Assembly: GCF_003443735.1 (NCBI RefSeq)
Contig: NZ_CP031969.1
Coordinates: forward strand, 4,216,001 to 4,280,000
DNA from: Streptomyces sp. CC0208
Lineage (GTDB): Bacteria; Actinomycetota; Actinomycetes; Streptomycetales; Streptomycetaceae
DNA: 64,000 bases
Reading direction: 5' to 3'
Positions 24,928 through 32,884 of this stretch are shown piece after piece (position 1 is the stretch's first letter; each line of letters opens with the position of its first letter). A model generated the notes under the pieces. The model was not told the origin of the DNA and ran no database searches. It worked only from the letters and a program-made list of their open reading frames with translations. Both the position numbers and the translations under genes were made by a program.

Positions 24928-26157
24928 CTACGCCGCCGCCAGTGCCGGCACCGGTGTCCTCGCCTTGTGTGCCCGGCGCAGGAACGGCTTCTCGATGGCG
25001 TAGTACGACAGCAGGGCCATCAACAGGGTCAGCACCACCGTCGCGGCCAGTCGGCCCTCCTGGACGCCGAGGGAGGCGAGGAGCCGCACGACCGGGTAGT
25101 GCCAGAGATAGATGCCGTAGCTGAGGTTGCGGCCCACCCAGGCCAGGGGGGTCAGGGCCAGCAGGCGGGACAGGCGGTTCTCGGGGCGTAGTTCCAGGGC
25201 GGTGACCAGGGTGGCGGAGAGGGCGGCCACGGCGAGGAAGCCGAGGGTGTACCACGCGGCCGTCCAGGCGCCGAGATCCTCGGTGACCGGTACCTGCCAG
25301 GCGATGAGGGCCAGCAGGGCGAGGGAGGGCCAGGCCAGGCGGGCGGACCAGGTGCGCAGGACGGCCAGGCGCGGGTCGTCGGAGCGCAGGCGGGCCAGGG
25401 CCACGGCCACCAGGGCGCCGGCCAGCAGCTGGTCGGCACGGGTGTCGGTGCCGTTGTAGATGCGGTGGGCGGCCTCCGGGGTCCACAGGACGCAGCGCCA
25501 GAGCAGGGGGAGCACGCACAGGGCGGCCGTGCACAGGAGGACCGTACGGGCCCGGAACCGTCGTAGGAGAAGGAGCAGGGCGAGCGGCCACAGCAGGTAG
25601 AACTGCTCCTCCACGCCCAGGGACCAGGTGTGCGCGAGCGGGCTGGTGAGGTCGGAGTAGGGGCCGGGCTCCATGGCCCGTACGACGTTGGTGAGGAAGG
25701 CGGCCGACAGGCCCGCGGCCTGGAGCGAACCGTCGAAGCCCCACAGGGACGTCGTCGACGCGAGCAGCACGCAGACCGCGCACAGCGCCAGCAGCGCGGG
25801 GACGAGCCGCAGCCAGCGGCGGCGGTAGAACGACATGAGGGAGATGCCGCCCCGGCGGACGTACTCGGCGATCAGCAGGCGCGTGATGACGAAGCCGCTG
25901 ATGGTGAAGAAGACGTCCACGGCGACCGCGCCGCCCGGCAGCGCCTCGGGCTCCACGTGGTGGACGATGACCAGCGCGACCGCGAGGGTGCGCAGTCCGT
26001 CCAGGCCGCTCACCCGGCCGGTGCGGGACACCGCGGACGGAAAACCCCGGCTCACCCGGGGTGCGACCGGGGCCGGGGGTCTGCGGACACCGACCGCCGT
26101 GTCCGCTCCTTCCTGCTCGGTGTCCGCCACGGCTGTCGAGTCCGGTGCCTTCGCCAT
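24928..26157 (-). CDS. acyltransferase-3 (OafA/YrhL-type) membrane protein
   Basis: A 409-aa protein with about ten membrane helices. The acyltransferase-3 signature is VSGLDGLRTLAVALVIVHHVEPEALPGGAVAVDVFFTISGFVITRLL, with later LAHTWSLGVEEQFYLLWPLAL and NLSYGIYLWHYPV. It transfers acyl groups, often O-acetyl, to a cell-surface or secreted sugar. The last residues (KPFLRRAHKARTPVPALAAA) complete the usual C terminus without an SGNH domain. Confidence 0.92.
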   Translation of the reverse strand: MAKAPDSTAVADTEQEGADTAVGVRRPPAPVAPRVSRGFPSAVSRTGRVSGLDGLRTLAVALVIVHHVEPEALPGGAVAVDVFFTISGFVITRLLIAEYVRRGGISLMSFYRRRWLRLVPALLALCAVCVLLASTTSLWGFDGSLQAAGLSAAFLTNVVRAMEPGPYSDLTSPLAHTWSLGVEEQFYLLWPLALLLLLRRFRARTVLLCTAALCVLPLLWRCVLWTPEAAHRIYNGTDTRADQLLAGALVAVALARLRSDDPRLAVLRTWSARLAWPSLALLALIAWQVPVTEDLGAWTAAWYTLGFLAVAALSATLVTALELRPENRLSRLLALTPLAWVGRNLSYGIYLWHYPVVRLLASLGVQEGRLAATVVLTLLMALLSYYAIEKPFLRRAHKARTPVPALAAA

Positions 26158-26551
26158 GAAAGAGATCTCTGCTCACCTGCCCGCTGAATCGAGTAATCCC
26201 GGTGCGCCTAACCGGAAATCACGCTCGCATGCGTTCCTGAGCGTCGACTGTGCGGAATCACCGCCTGACCACAGCACGCGCACAGGGCGTCCTCAGAAGG
26301 GGTCAAGGCGTACGAGGGACGGCGCGCCGACGTGTTGACGGGCGCGCGGAAGCGGACGCGGCAAAGGTACGGCCGGCGGAGGTCCGCTCACCTCGCGGGC
26401 AGGGCGAGGTCGACTGCCAGGGTCCGGGCCCCCTGGCTGGCCGGCGCGAGCCAGGGAGACGGCCCGGCTCAGAAGCACGTCCACTGGGTGATCCGCACTC
26501 CGGACGGCAACGGCTACGGAGGCGGGGTCTCGCGTCAGGTACAGAGGGGAA
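26158..26551. other. intergenic, nothing recognised
   Basis: About 390 bases upstream of the acyltransferase gene. Frames here lack ribosome-binding sites and resemble nothing known. No clear promoter pair or repeat was seen. Confidence 0.4.
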
Positions 26552-26704
26552 CTAGGCCGCTTCCGCTTCCGGCCGCGGGAAGGTCTCGTCCTCGTCGTCC
26601 CCGAAATCCGGGGCCTGGAAGGGGTTGGTCGTGGGGGGCGGCAGGGCCGCGGGGGTGCGCTGGGGCTGCCCTTCAGGGGCCGAGAACAGCGAGGTCAGAT
26701 CGAT
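26552..26704 (-). CDS. possible 50-aa protein or in-frame readthrough extension
   Basis: The minus-strand frame reads IDLTSLFSAPEGQPQRT, then Pro-rich sequence and an acidic end (FGDDEDETFPRPEAEAA), which looks coding. It has no ATG, GTG or TTG start. The only candidate is ATC at 26704 behind AGGAGAAAGGA. It is also exactly in frame with the preceding 73-aa gene, separated only by that gene's TAG and a few codons. It could be a small gene with a non-standard start, a readthrough extension, or a decayed end. Confidence 0.35.
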   Translation of the reverse strand: MDLTSLFSAPEGQPQRTPAALPPPTTNPFQAPDFGDDEDETFPRPEAEAA

Positions 26705-26722
26705 GAGAGAGGGTCCTTTCTC

Positions 26723-26944
26723 CTACAGCTTGGTCATCTTCGAGTACGGACTCAGGATCCGCATCTGCGACGAGCCGAAATCGACGAGTACCGCGATTCC
26801 GTCCTCGACGCCGATCACGCGGCCGAGACCGTACATGTCGTGTGTGACCTGGTCGCCCACGGCGAAGTGCTTGGGAGCGGGTGCGACCGGTGCCTTGAAG
26901 GGGCTGGTGGGCAAGTGACGCTTCTGTGCAGCAGGCTTTGTCAT
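26723..26944 (-). CDS. small CarD/Tudor-like conserved protein
   Basis: A 73-aa protein with a basic, Pro/Ala-rich N terminus and a compact beta domain (HFAVGDQVTHDMYGLGRVIGVEDGIAVLVDFGSSQMRIL) like the Tudor-like part of CarD/TRCF. Homologues of this length appear common in Streptomyces. AGGAGG abuts the ATG with no spacer, which is odd, but no better start exists. Function unknown; RNA polymerase binding would be a guess from the fold. Confidence 0.75.
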   Translation of the reverse strand: MTKPAAQKRHLPTSPFKAPVAPAPKHFAVGDQVTHDMYGLGRVIGVEDGIAVLVDFGSSQMRILSPYSKMTKL

Positions 26945-27144
26945 CCTCCTCAGTATGCGCCTACGGCCGCCCGGCCCGCGCCGTCTGTCCAGGACCGATA
27001 CGAACACGCAACGGGCCACGGCCCGCGGAGCCCGTCGCGAAGATCGCCGAGAAGGGCCCGGCAAGGGGCGCGGCGACGGGATTCTGGTGCTTGGCGGCCT
27101 CGCGGACGCCGCCCTGGACCAGGCCGCCCGGTGAGCCGGACCCC

Positions 27145-27675
27145 TCACCCCCGTACGCCGCCCATCTCCGCCATGAAGCCCGCGGGGTTGCTGTCGAAGC
27201 CCCGGATCAGCTCCCCGAGGTGCCACGCCCCGGACGAGTCCCGGGTGAACTCCGCGATCGTCGCGGCCGTGGCATCCGCGACGCCCGCGAAGTCGTCGGC
27301 CAGCAGCTGCCGGTAGCCCTCGACGACGAGCACCCCCGCGTGGGTGAGATCGCCGAAGGTGCGGGGGCCGCCGGTCTGGTGGATGGCGACGCCGACCACC
27401 ACCCGCCCGTAGGCGGACGACAGGCGCTCGAACTCCAGCTCCATCACCTCGACGAAGCCGAGGCCGCGGCCTGTCTCGCTGTGCCGGGTCATGGTGATGG
27501 TGCCGTCCGGCGAGCGGCTCTCGGTGTGCACGACGTACTCCGGCGGCCCGTACGGGTCGCCCGCCGCGTAGGTCGCGGCGACGATGTCGAGGTGCCGGGC
27601 CGGTTCCCCGTAGGGGCTCGGGTCCCACCTGAGCCGCACCTGGACCTTGCCAAGACCCGCACCATCGGCATGCAT
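27145..27675 (-). CDS. TerD-family stress protein
   Basis: A 176-aa protein with the TerD core KVQVRLRWDPSPYGEPARHLDIVAATYAAGDPYGPPEYVVH and RVVVGVAIHQTGGPRTFGDLTHAGVLV. TerD domains bind calcium and occur in tellurite/stress and differentiation loci. The start is ATG 27675, six bases after GGGGAG. It stands alone rather than in a ter cluster. Confidence 0.9.
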   Translation of the reverse strand: MHADGAGLGKVQVRLRWDPSPYGEPARHLDIVAATYAAGDPYGPPEYVVHTESRSPDGTITMTRHSETGRGLGFVEVMELEFERLSSAYGRVVVGVAIHQTGGPRTFGDLTHAGVLVVEGYRQLLADDFAGVADATAATIAEFTRDSSGAWHLGELIRGFDSNPAGFMAEMGGVRG

Positions 27676-27793
27676 CAAGCCGCTCCCCGTCAAAGTTCCC
27701 CGGGACTCCCCCGCTGGTTGAAGTATGTGCTCCAGCCGGCCTCTTGATACCCCACTGACGGTTGTCTCCTGGTCAGATCTCGTCCAGGAACCG

Positions 27794-28588
27794 TCAGCCG
27801 GCCGCCGCCCCCGAGCTGCGCCAGAGGCGGGCCGTCTCCTCGGCGGCGCCGGGCGCGACCAGCAGCAACGGCTGGTTGTGGGACGGGAGTTCGGGCAGGG
27901 CCACCGCGCCCGCCTCCCGCGCGATCAGCAGCGCCGGGAGCCCGTCGACGGCATGGAAGGAGCCGATCGCCGCCGCCGTCGCCCGGCCCGCCGCGACCTG
28001 TGCGAGGGAGAGGGCCGTCGAACCCATCACCCGCACCGTGCAGTGCCGGTCGGCGAGTTCGGCGAGGAGGGCGTCCATGCCGGGCCAATGGGCGTGCGCG
28101 GCCCACTCGGTGAGGAAGACATGGCCCGTGAGGGTGGTGTGGGCGGCCGCGTGCACCCGGGTGCCGTTCAGATACGCCCCGCGGCCCCGGACCGCGGTGA
28201 ACGTCTCGCCGCGCCACGGGTCCGCCACCACGCCGAGCAGCGGGGCGCCGTCGGCGGCGGCCAGACCCAGCGAGAAGGAGCACCAGCCGAGTCCGTGCGC
28301 GTAGTTGGTGGTGCCGTCGACCGGGTCGATCACCCAGTGCGGGGCGCCGGCGGAGCCCTCCGTCGTGCCGTACTCCTCGCCGACGATCCCGTGGTCGGGG
28401 AAGGCCCGCCCGAGCACCTCGCGGGTGTGCGCCTCCACCGCCTCGTCGGTGGCGGTCACGATGTCCGCGGGCCCGTCCTTCTCCCGCACCTCGGCACCCG
28501 GGTCGCGCGGGCGCCGGATCGCCTCCGACGCCCAGGCCGCGAGTTCCGTGGCGACCTCCAGGGCCCTGTCGAGATCCACGTCAGCCAT
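27794..28588 (-). CDS. inositol monophosphatase family protein
   Basis: A 264-aa Mg-dependent phosphatase: GEE (GIVGEEYGTTEG), DPVDGTTNY (WVIDPVDGTTNYAHG) and a C-terminal aspartate in HAVDGLPALLIAREAGA. That last motif is usually WDxAAGxLIxxEAGG, so the tryptophan is missing but the metal aspartate stays. It likely hydrolyses inositol-phosphate or a related sugar phosphate. ATG 28588 with AGGGTGG upstream. Confidence 0.88.
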   Translation of the reverse strand: MADVDLDRALEVATELAAWASEAIRRPRDPGAEVREKDGPADIVTATDEAVEAHTREVLGRAFPDHGIVGEEYGTTEGSAGAPHWVIDPVDGTTNYAHGLGWCSFSLGLAAADGAPLLGVVADPWRGETFTAVRGRGAYLNGTRVHAAAHTTLTGHVFLTEWAAHAHWPGMDALLAELADRHCTVRVMGSTALSLAQVAAGRATAAAIGSFHAVDGLPALLIAREAGAVALPELPSHNQPLLLVAPGAAEETARLWRSSGAAAG

Positions 28589-28690
28589 GCCGGCCACCCT
28601 ACGGGGGCGGGGCCCGGCGGCCGGCGACCTTCCGGTGAACCCCGGATGGCCCCTGCCCCACGGCGCTGCTCCACCGCGCTGTCCCGCCCC

Positions 28691-29917
28691 TCACCCCACC
28701 TCGTCGCCGCTCACCGACGGCTGCAGGGGCAGGGCCGTGCTCACCTCGAAGCCGCCCTCCGGGCGCGGCCCCGCCCGCAGCTCGCCCCCGATGGAGTGGG
28801 CACGTTCGCGCATGCCCATCACGCCGAAGCCCTTCACGGGCTCGGGAGCGGCCGCGGTGGGCGGGCCCTCGTCGGTGACCGTGATGAGGAGGCGGGGGCC
28901 GTCGTAGACGAAACGGACGTGCGCGGCCTGGGTGGCCGCGTGCTTGGTGACGTTGGTGAGCGCCTCCTGCACGATCCGGAAGGCGGTCAGGTCCACGCCC
29001 GGGGAGAGGGGCTGCGGCTCGCCCTCGGTGGCGACGGTGACGGTGATCCCGGCGGAGGCGCACGAGGAGACCAGTTCCGGCAGCCGGGCGAGGCCGGGGG
29101 CGGGCTCCAGCGGGGCGCCCTCGTCGTCGGTCTGGCGCAGCAGACCGAGCGTGGCCTTCAGTTCGCGCAGTGCGGAGGAGGTCGTGCCGGTGAGGTCGTG
29201 CAGGATCTGCTGGGTCTGGCGCGGGTTGGCGAGCGCGAGGTGCTCCGCGGTACCGGCCTGGGCGTTGGCGAGGGCCAGGTGGTGGGCGACGACGTCGTGC
29301 AGCTCCCGGGCGATCCGCATGCGTTCCTCGGTGACCCGGAGCCGCGCCTCCTCCTCCCGGGTGCGTTCGGCGTGCTCGGCGCGGGCCTGCGTGGCCTCGA
29401 GGTAGGCCCGGCGCAGCCGGGTCATGGTGCCGGCCGCCAGCGGCAGCAGCAGCCAGAAGAACGGGCCGATCGTGCGGAGCAGCAGCGACAGGTGGTCCAT
29501 GGAGTCGGACACGGCTGCCGCGACCGTCAGCGCCGCCATGGTGGCGAAGCCGTACAGGCGGATCGTCTGCCGTTCGGTGCAGGTGGCCAGCCAGTACAGG
29601 GACGCCATGACCGGGGCGAGGAGAAGGGGGGTGAGCAGATAGCCCTGTGCGATCACGACGGTGGCGCAGACCGCGTTCACCACGACGGTGACGCGGGGGT
29701 GGGTGCGGTGCAGGAACAGGGCGAGGCAGGAGGCCCCCAGGAGGAGGACGGCGGCCCTGTCATCGCCCGGCGGGTCGGCATTGGGCAGGGTGAGTGAGGC
29801 TCCGAGGGCCGCGGAGCCCATCAGTGCCGCGATCAGCGCCAGGTCGACGAGGAAGGGACGGCGGTCCGCGAACTCCTCCAGGCGATCCGTGTAGCGCCGC
29901 TCCGGGGTGGTGGTCAT
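28691..29917 (-). CDS. orphan NarL/DesK-type sensor histidine kinase
   Basis: A 408-aa kinase: about five to six membrane helices in the first 190 residues, a coiled coil (ATQARAEHAERTREEEARLRVTEERMRIA), H-box RELHDVVAHHLA, and a C-terminal HATPase (EALTNVTKHA, TDEGPP, GFGVMGMRERA). ATG 29917 is preceded by GGAGA. No response-regulator gene lies next to it, which is unusual for this family. Confidence 0.92.
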   Translation of the reverse strand: MTTTPERRYTDRLEEFADRRPFLVDLALIAALMGSAALGASLTLPNADPPGDDRAAVLLLGASCLALFLHRTHPRVTVVVNAVCATVVIAQGYLLTPLLLAPVMASLYWLATCTERQTIRLYGFATMAALTVAAAVSDSMDHLSLLLRTIGPFFWLLLPLAAGTMTRLRRAYLEATQARAEHAERTREEEARLRVTEERMRIARELHDVVAHHLALANAQAGTAEHLALANPRQTQQILHDLTGTTSSALRELKATLGLLRQTDDEGAPLEPAPGLARLPELVSSCASAGITVTVATEGEPQPLSPGVDLTAFRIVQEALTNVTKHAATQAAHVRFVYDGPRLLITVTDEGPPTAAAPEPVKGFGVMGMRERAHSIGGELRAGPRPEGGFEVSTALPLQPSVSGDEVG

Positions 29918-30441
29918 CGGGTCTCCGGTGGTGGGCTCAGGCACCCATGGTGAGGCAACGGGGCGGCCCGCGTCGTACGACGACACCGGCCACGTGCAGG
30001 GCAGCAGGACGTCCTCGAGCACGGCAGCAGGCGTCCTCGGGCGCGGCGTGCGGGGCGTGCGGGGCAGATCCGGGTCGAAGTCGGCGGGATGCCCCAGCAC
30101 CGCCCGCCCCGCCGTGACGTCCCGAGCGACCAGCGCGCCCAGGCCCGCCAGATCCTCAAGAACGGCCGCGCCGCCCGCCAGTGCGGGGCAGATCCGGGTC
30201 GAGGTCGGCGGGATGCCCCAGCACCGCCCGCCCCGCCGTGACGTCCCGAGCGACCAGCGCGCCCGGGCCCGCCGGATCCTCAAGGACAGCCGCGCCGCCC
30301 GCCGCGGCCGGAGCGGGCGGGCCCGCCGAGGTACTGACCGCCCGGACCCACGCCGCCCCACTGCGCGTCGCCGCCGTACACCGCGAGGCCGGCCGCCTGC
30401 AAGAGGCGCAACGCCGGGCGGCCCCTGGTGGGGGGTGGCGG
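29918..30441. other. intergenic region dominated by a tandem duplication
   Basis: No gene is supported. Several long frames cross it on both strands, but a 124-bp duplication inside (not a multiple of three) breaks any continuous protein. Some short peptides look coding, so it may be remains of a lost gene. Confidence 0.5.
30057..30303. repeat. imperfect 124-bp direct tandem repeat, two copies
   Basis: Copy 1 is 30057-30180 and copy 2 30181-30303, both beginning GTGCGGGGCAGATCCGGGTCG. They differ at only a few positions (for example GTCGAAGTC versus GTCGAGGTC and CCAGATCC versus CCGGATCC). This suggests a recent duplication. Confidence 0.9.
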
Positions 30442-32646
30442 TCAGACGCGTGCGGCCTCCTGGTCGGCGGGGGCGGGCTCGCGGGTGTCGGCCGCCCTGG
30501 TGAGCCCCTCGCCCTCGACGTCCACGCGGGGCAGGGCCCGGTCCAGCCACCTCGGCAGCCACCATGCCTTGTCGCCGAGCAGGGTGAGCACGGCCGGCAC
30601 GATGGCCATCCGGACCACGAAGGCGTCGAGCAGGACGGCGGTGGCCAGGCCGAACCCGATCATCTTGATCATGGAGTCGCTCTCGCCGATGAACCCGGCG
30701 AAGACCGCGATCATGATCAGGGCGGCGGCCACGACCACCCGGGCGCTGTGCCGGAACCCGGAGGTGACGGCCTGGTGGGCGCTCTCGCCGTGGACGTACG
30801 CCTCGCGCATCCGGGAGACCAGGAAGACCTCGTAGTCCATGGCGAGGCCGAAGACGATGCCCACCAGGAAGATCGGCATCAGGCTCATGATCGGGCCGGT
30901 GGTCTCCACGCCCAGCAGTCCGGCGCCGTGTCCCTCCTGGAAGACCACGACGACCGCGCCGAGGGAGGCCAGGACGGAGAGCAGGAAGCCGAGGGCCGCC
31001 TTCAGCGGGACGAGCAGGGACCGGAAGACCACCATCAGCAGCACGATCGCGAGACCCACCACGACGATCAGGTACGGCACCAGCGCGGACTGCACCTTCT
31101 CGGAGATGTCGATGTTGAGCGCGGTGGTGCCGGTGACCTCGAAGGTGGCGCCGGTCGCGGACTCGACGCCGGGGCGCTCGCCGCGGATGGTGGTGACCAG
31201 GTCCTTGGTCCTCTCGTCGGTCGGCGCGGTGGACGGCACGACCGAGAAGACGGCGGTGTCACCGGCCTCGTTGAAGCGGGCCGGGGAGACGGACACGACC
31301 CCCTTGGTCGCGCCTATCTCCCGCGCGATCGTCGAGGCCGCCCCCTTGGCGTCGTCGTCGCCCTCGGCGTCCACGACGACGGTCAGCGGGCCGTTGAAGC
31401 CGGGACCGAAGCCCTCGGCGAGCGCGTCGTAGGCCCGGCGCTCGGTGGTGGAGGTGGGCTTGGCCTCGTCGCCGGGCATGCCCAGCTGGAGGGAGGTCAT
31501 GGGCAGCGCGAGGGCGCCGAGGCCCACCACACCGAGCAGCAGCACGGGCAGCGGGCGGCGCAGCACGAACCGCGCCCAGCGGGTGCCGCCGTTGTCCTTG
31601 GCCTCCGCCTCGCCGGGGCCGCTCCTGCGGGCCTTGCGCGTGAGGACCGCGTTCGGCCAGAAACCGAGGAGTGCCGGGACCAGGGTCAGCGCGATCACCA
31701 CGGCGACGACGACCGCGCCCGCCGCGGCCAGGCCCATCTTGGTGAGCATCGGGATACCGACCACCGAGAGCCCGGCGAGGGCGATCACGACGGTCAGGCC
31801 CGCGAAGACGACCGCGGAGCCGGCCGTACCGACGGCGAGGGACGTCGCCTCCTGCGCTGCCCGCCCCTTGGCGCGTTCCTCGCGGTAGCGGGAGACGATG
31901 AACAGGGCGTAGTCGATGCCGACGGCGAGGCCCAGCATCATCGCCAGGGTGCCGGTCGTGGTGGACAGGCCGAGGGCGTCGGCCAGGGCGAGGATCGTGG
32001 CCATGCTGACGCCGACGCCGATGAGCGCGGTGAGCAGCGGGAGTCCGGCCGCGGCCAGTGAGCCGAAGGTGACGAGGAGGACGACCGCGGCGATCGCGAC
32101 ACCGATCACCTCGGCCGCGCCGCCCGCGCCGCCGCGGTCGGCCACGGCGGTGCCGCCCGCGTCGACGGTCAGCCCGGCGTCCCGGGCCTCGTCGAGGGTC
32201 TTCTCCAGCTGTGTCCTGCCGGCGTCGGTGAGGTCGTCGGCGGCGACCTTGTAGGTGACGGTGGCGTACGCCGTCGTGCCGTCCTTGCTCACCGTCTTCG
32301 CCTGGAAGGGGTTCACGGCGGACGCGACCTGCGAGCCGTCGGCCAGGTCGGCGACGGCGTCCTCGACGGCCTTCCTGTTGCCGGCCGCGGTGACCTTCTC
32401 CCCGTGCGGCGCCACGAAGACGACCCGGGCGGTCGCACCGTCGGCGGTGGTCCCCGGGAAGCGCTGTTCCATGAGGTCGAACGCCTTCTGGGACTCGATG
32501 CCCGGCATCGAGAACCCCTCGTCGGCCGCGCCGGGCGCCTTCAGGGCTCCCAGCCCGACGGCGGCCAGGACGGCCGCCCAGACCAGGGCGACGTACCAGC
32601 GTCGCCGGAAGGCCAGGCGGCCCACGCGGTAAAGGAAAGTAGCCAC
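30442..32646 (-). CDS. MMPL-family RND exporter
   Basis: A 734-aa transporter with two halves, each one membrane helix, a large external domain and five helices. Internal signatures include GIDYALFIVSRYREE and GLAMDYEVFLVSRMREAY, the D-Y motifs of the proton relay. Actinobacterial MMPL proteins export lipids, siderophores or antibiotics. The start is GTG 32646 with GGAG upstream; the longer frame is not family-like. A palindrome lies about 90 nt upstream. Confidence 0.93.
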   Translation of the reverse strand: MATFLYRVGRLAFRRRWYVALVWAAVLAAVGLGALKAPGAADEGFSMPGIESQKAFDLMEQRFPGTTADGATARVVFVAPHGEKVTAAGNRKAVEDAVADLADGSQVASAVNPFQAKTVSKDGTTAYATVTYKVAADDLTDAGRTQLEKTLDEARDAGLTVDAGGTAVADRGGAGGAAEVIGVAIAAVVLLVTFGSLAAAGLPLLTALIGVGVSMATILALADALGLSTTTGTLAMMLGLAVGIDYALFIVSRYREERAKGRAAQEATSLAVGTAGSAVVFAGLTVVIALAGLSVVGIPMLTKMGLAAAGAVVVAVVIALTLVPALLGFWPNAVLTRKARRSGPGEAEAKDNGGTRWARFVLRRPLPVLLLGVVGLGALALPMTSLQLGMPGDEAKPTSTTERRAYDALAEGFGPGFNGPLTVVVDAEGDDDAKGAASTIAREIGATKGVVSVSPARFNEAGDTAVFSVVPSTAPTDERTKDLVTTIRGERPGVESATGATFEVTGTTALNIDISEKVQSALVPYLIVVVGLAIVLLMVVFRSLLVPLKAALGFLLSVLASLGAVVVVFQEGHGAGLLGVETTGPIMSLMPIFLVGIVFGLAMDYEVFLVSRMREAYVHGESAHQAVTSGFRHSARVVVAAALIMIAVFAGFIGESDSMIKMIGFGLATAVLLDAFVVRMAIVPAVLTLLGDKAWWLPRWLDRALPRVDVEGEGLTRAADTREPAPADQEAARV

Positions 32647-32736
32647 GGCGGGGGTCTCCACATCTGATGCCGAACGGTCCACCCAGGCTGTCGGGACGAG
32701 GACCCCGGTGTCGTCGTGCGCCTGCCGACAATCCCC

Positions 32737-32756
32737 CGTACTGAGAACGCAGTACG
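32737..32756. promoter_or_regulatory. 20-bp palindromic operator candidate upstream of the MMPL gene
   Basis: CGTACTG (32737-32743) and CAGTACG (32750-32756) are exact complements with a 6-base spacer. It lies between the divergent MMPL and peptidase genes. The size suits a TetR- or MarR-type repressor, which is not encoded next door. Confidence 0.55.
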
Positions 32757-32884
32757 CGGCCGTTCCCGGGTAGGTCCGCGGGACTACGGCGGGGCGTGGG
32801 AACCGGCACGCATGTTTTTCTGTGTTCTCTCTGTGAGACCACCAGTTCTTTGAGGCTTGACCAGCCCAAGGGGGAACAAGAGCA

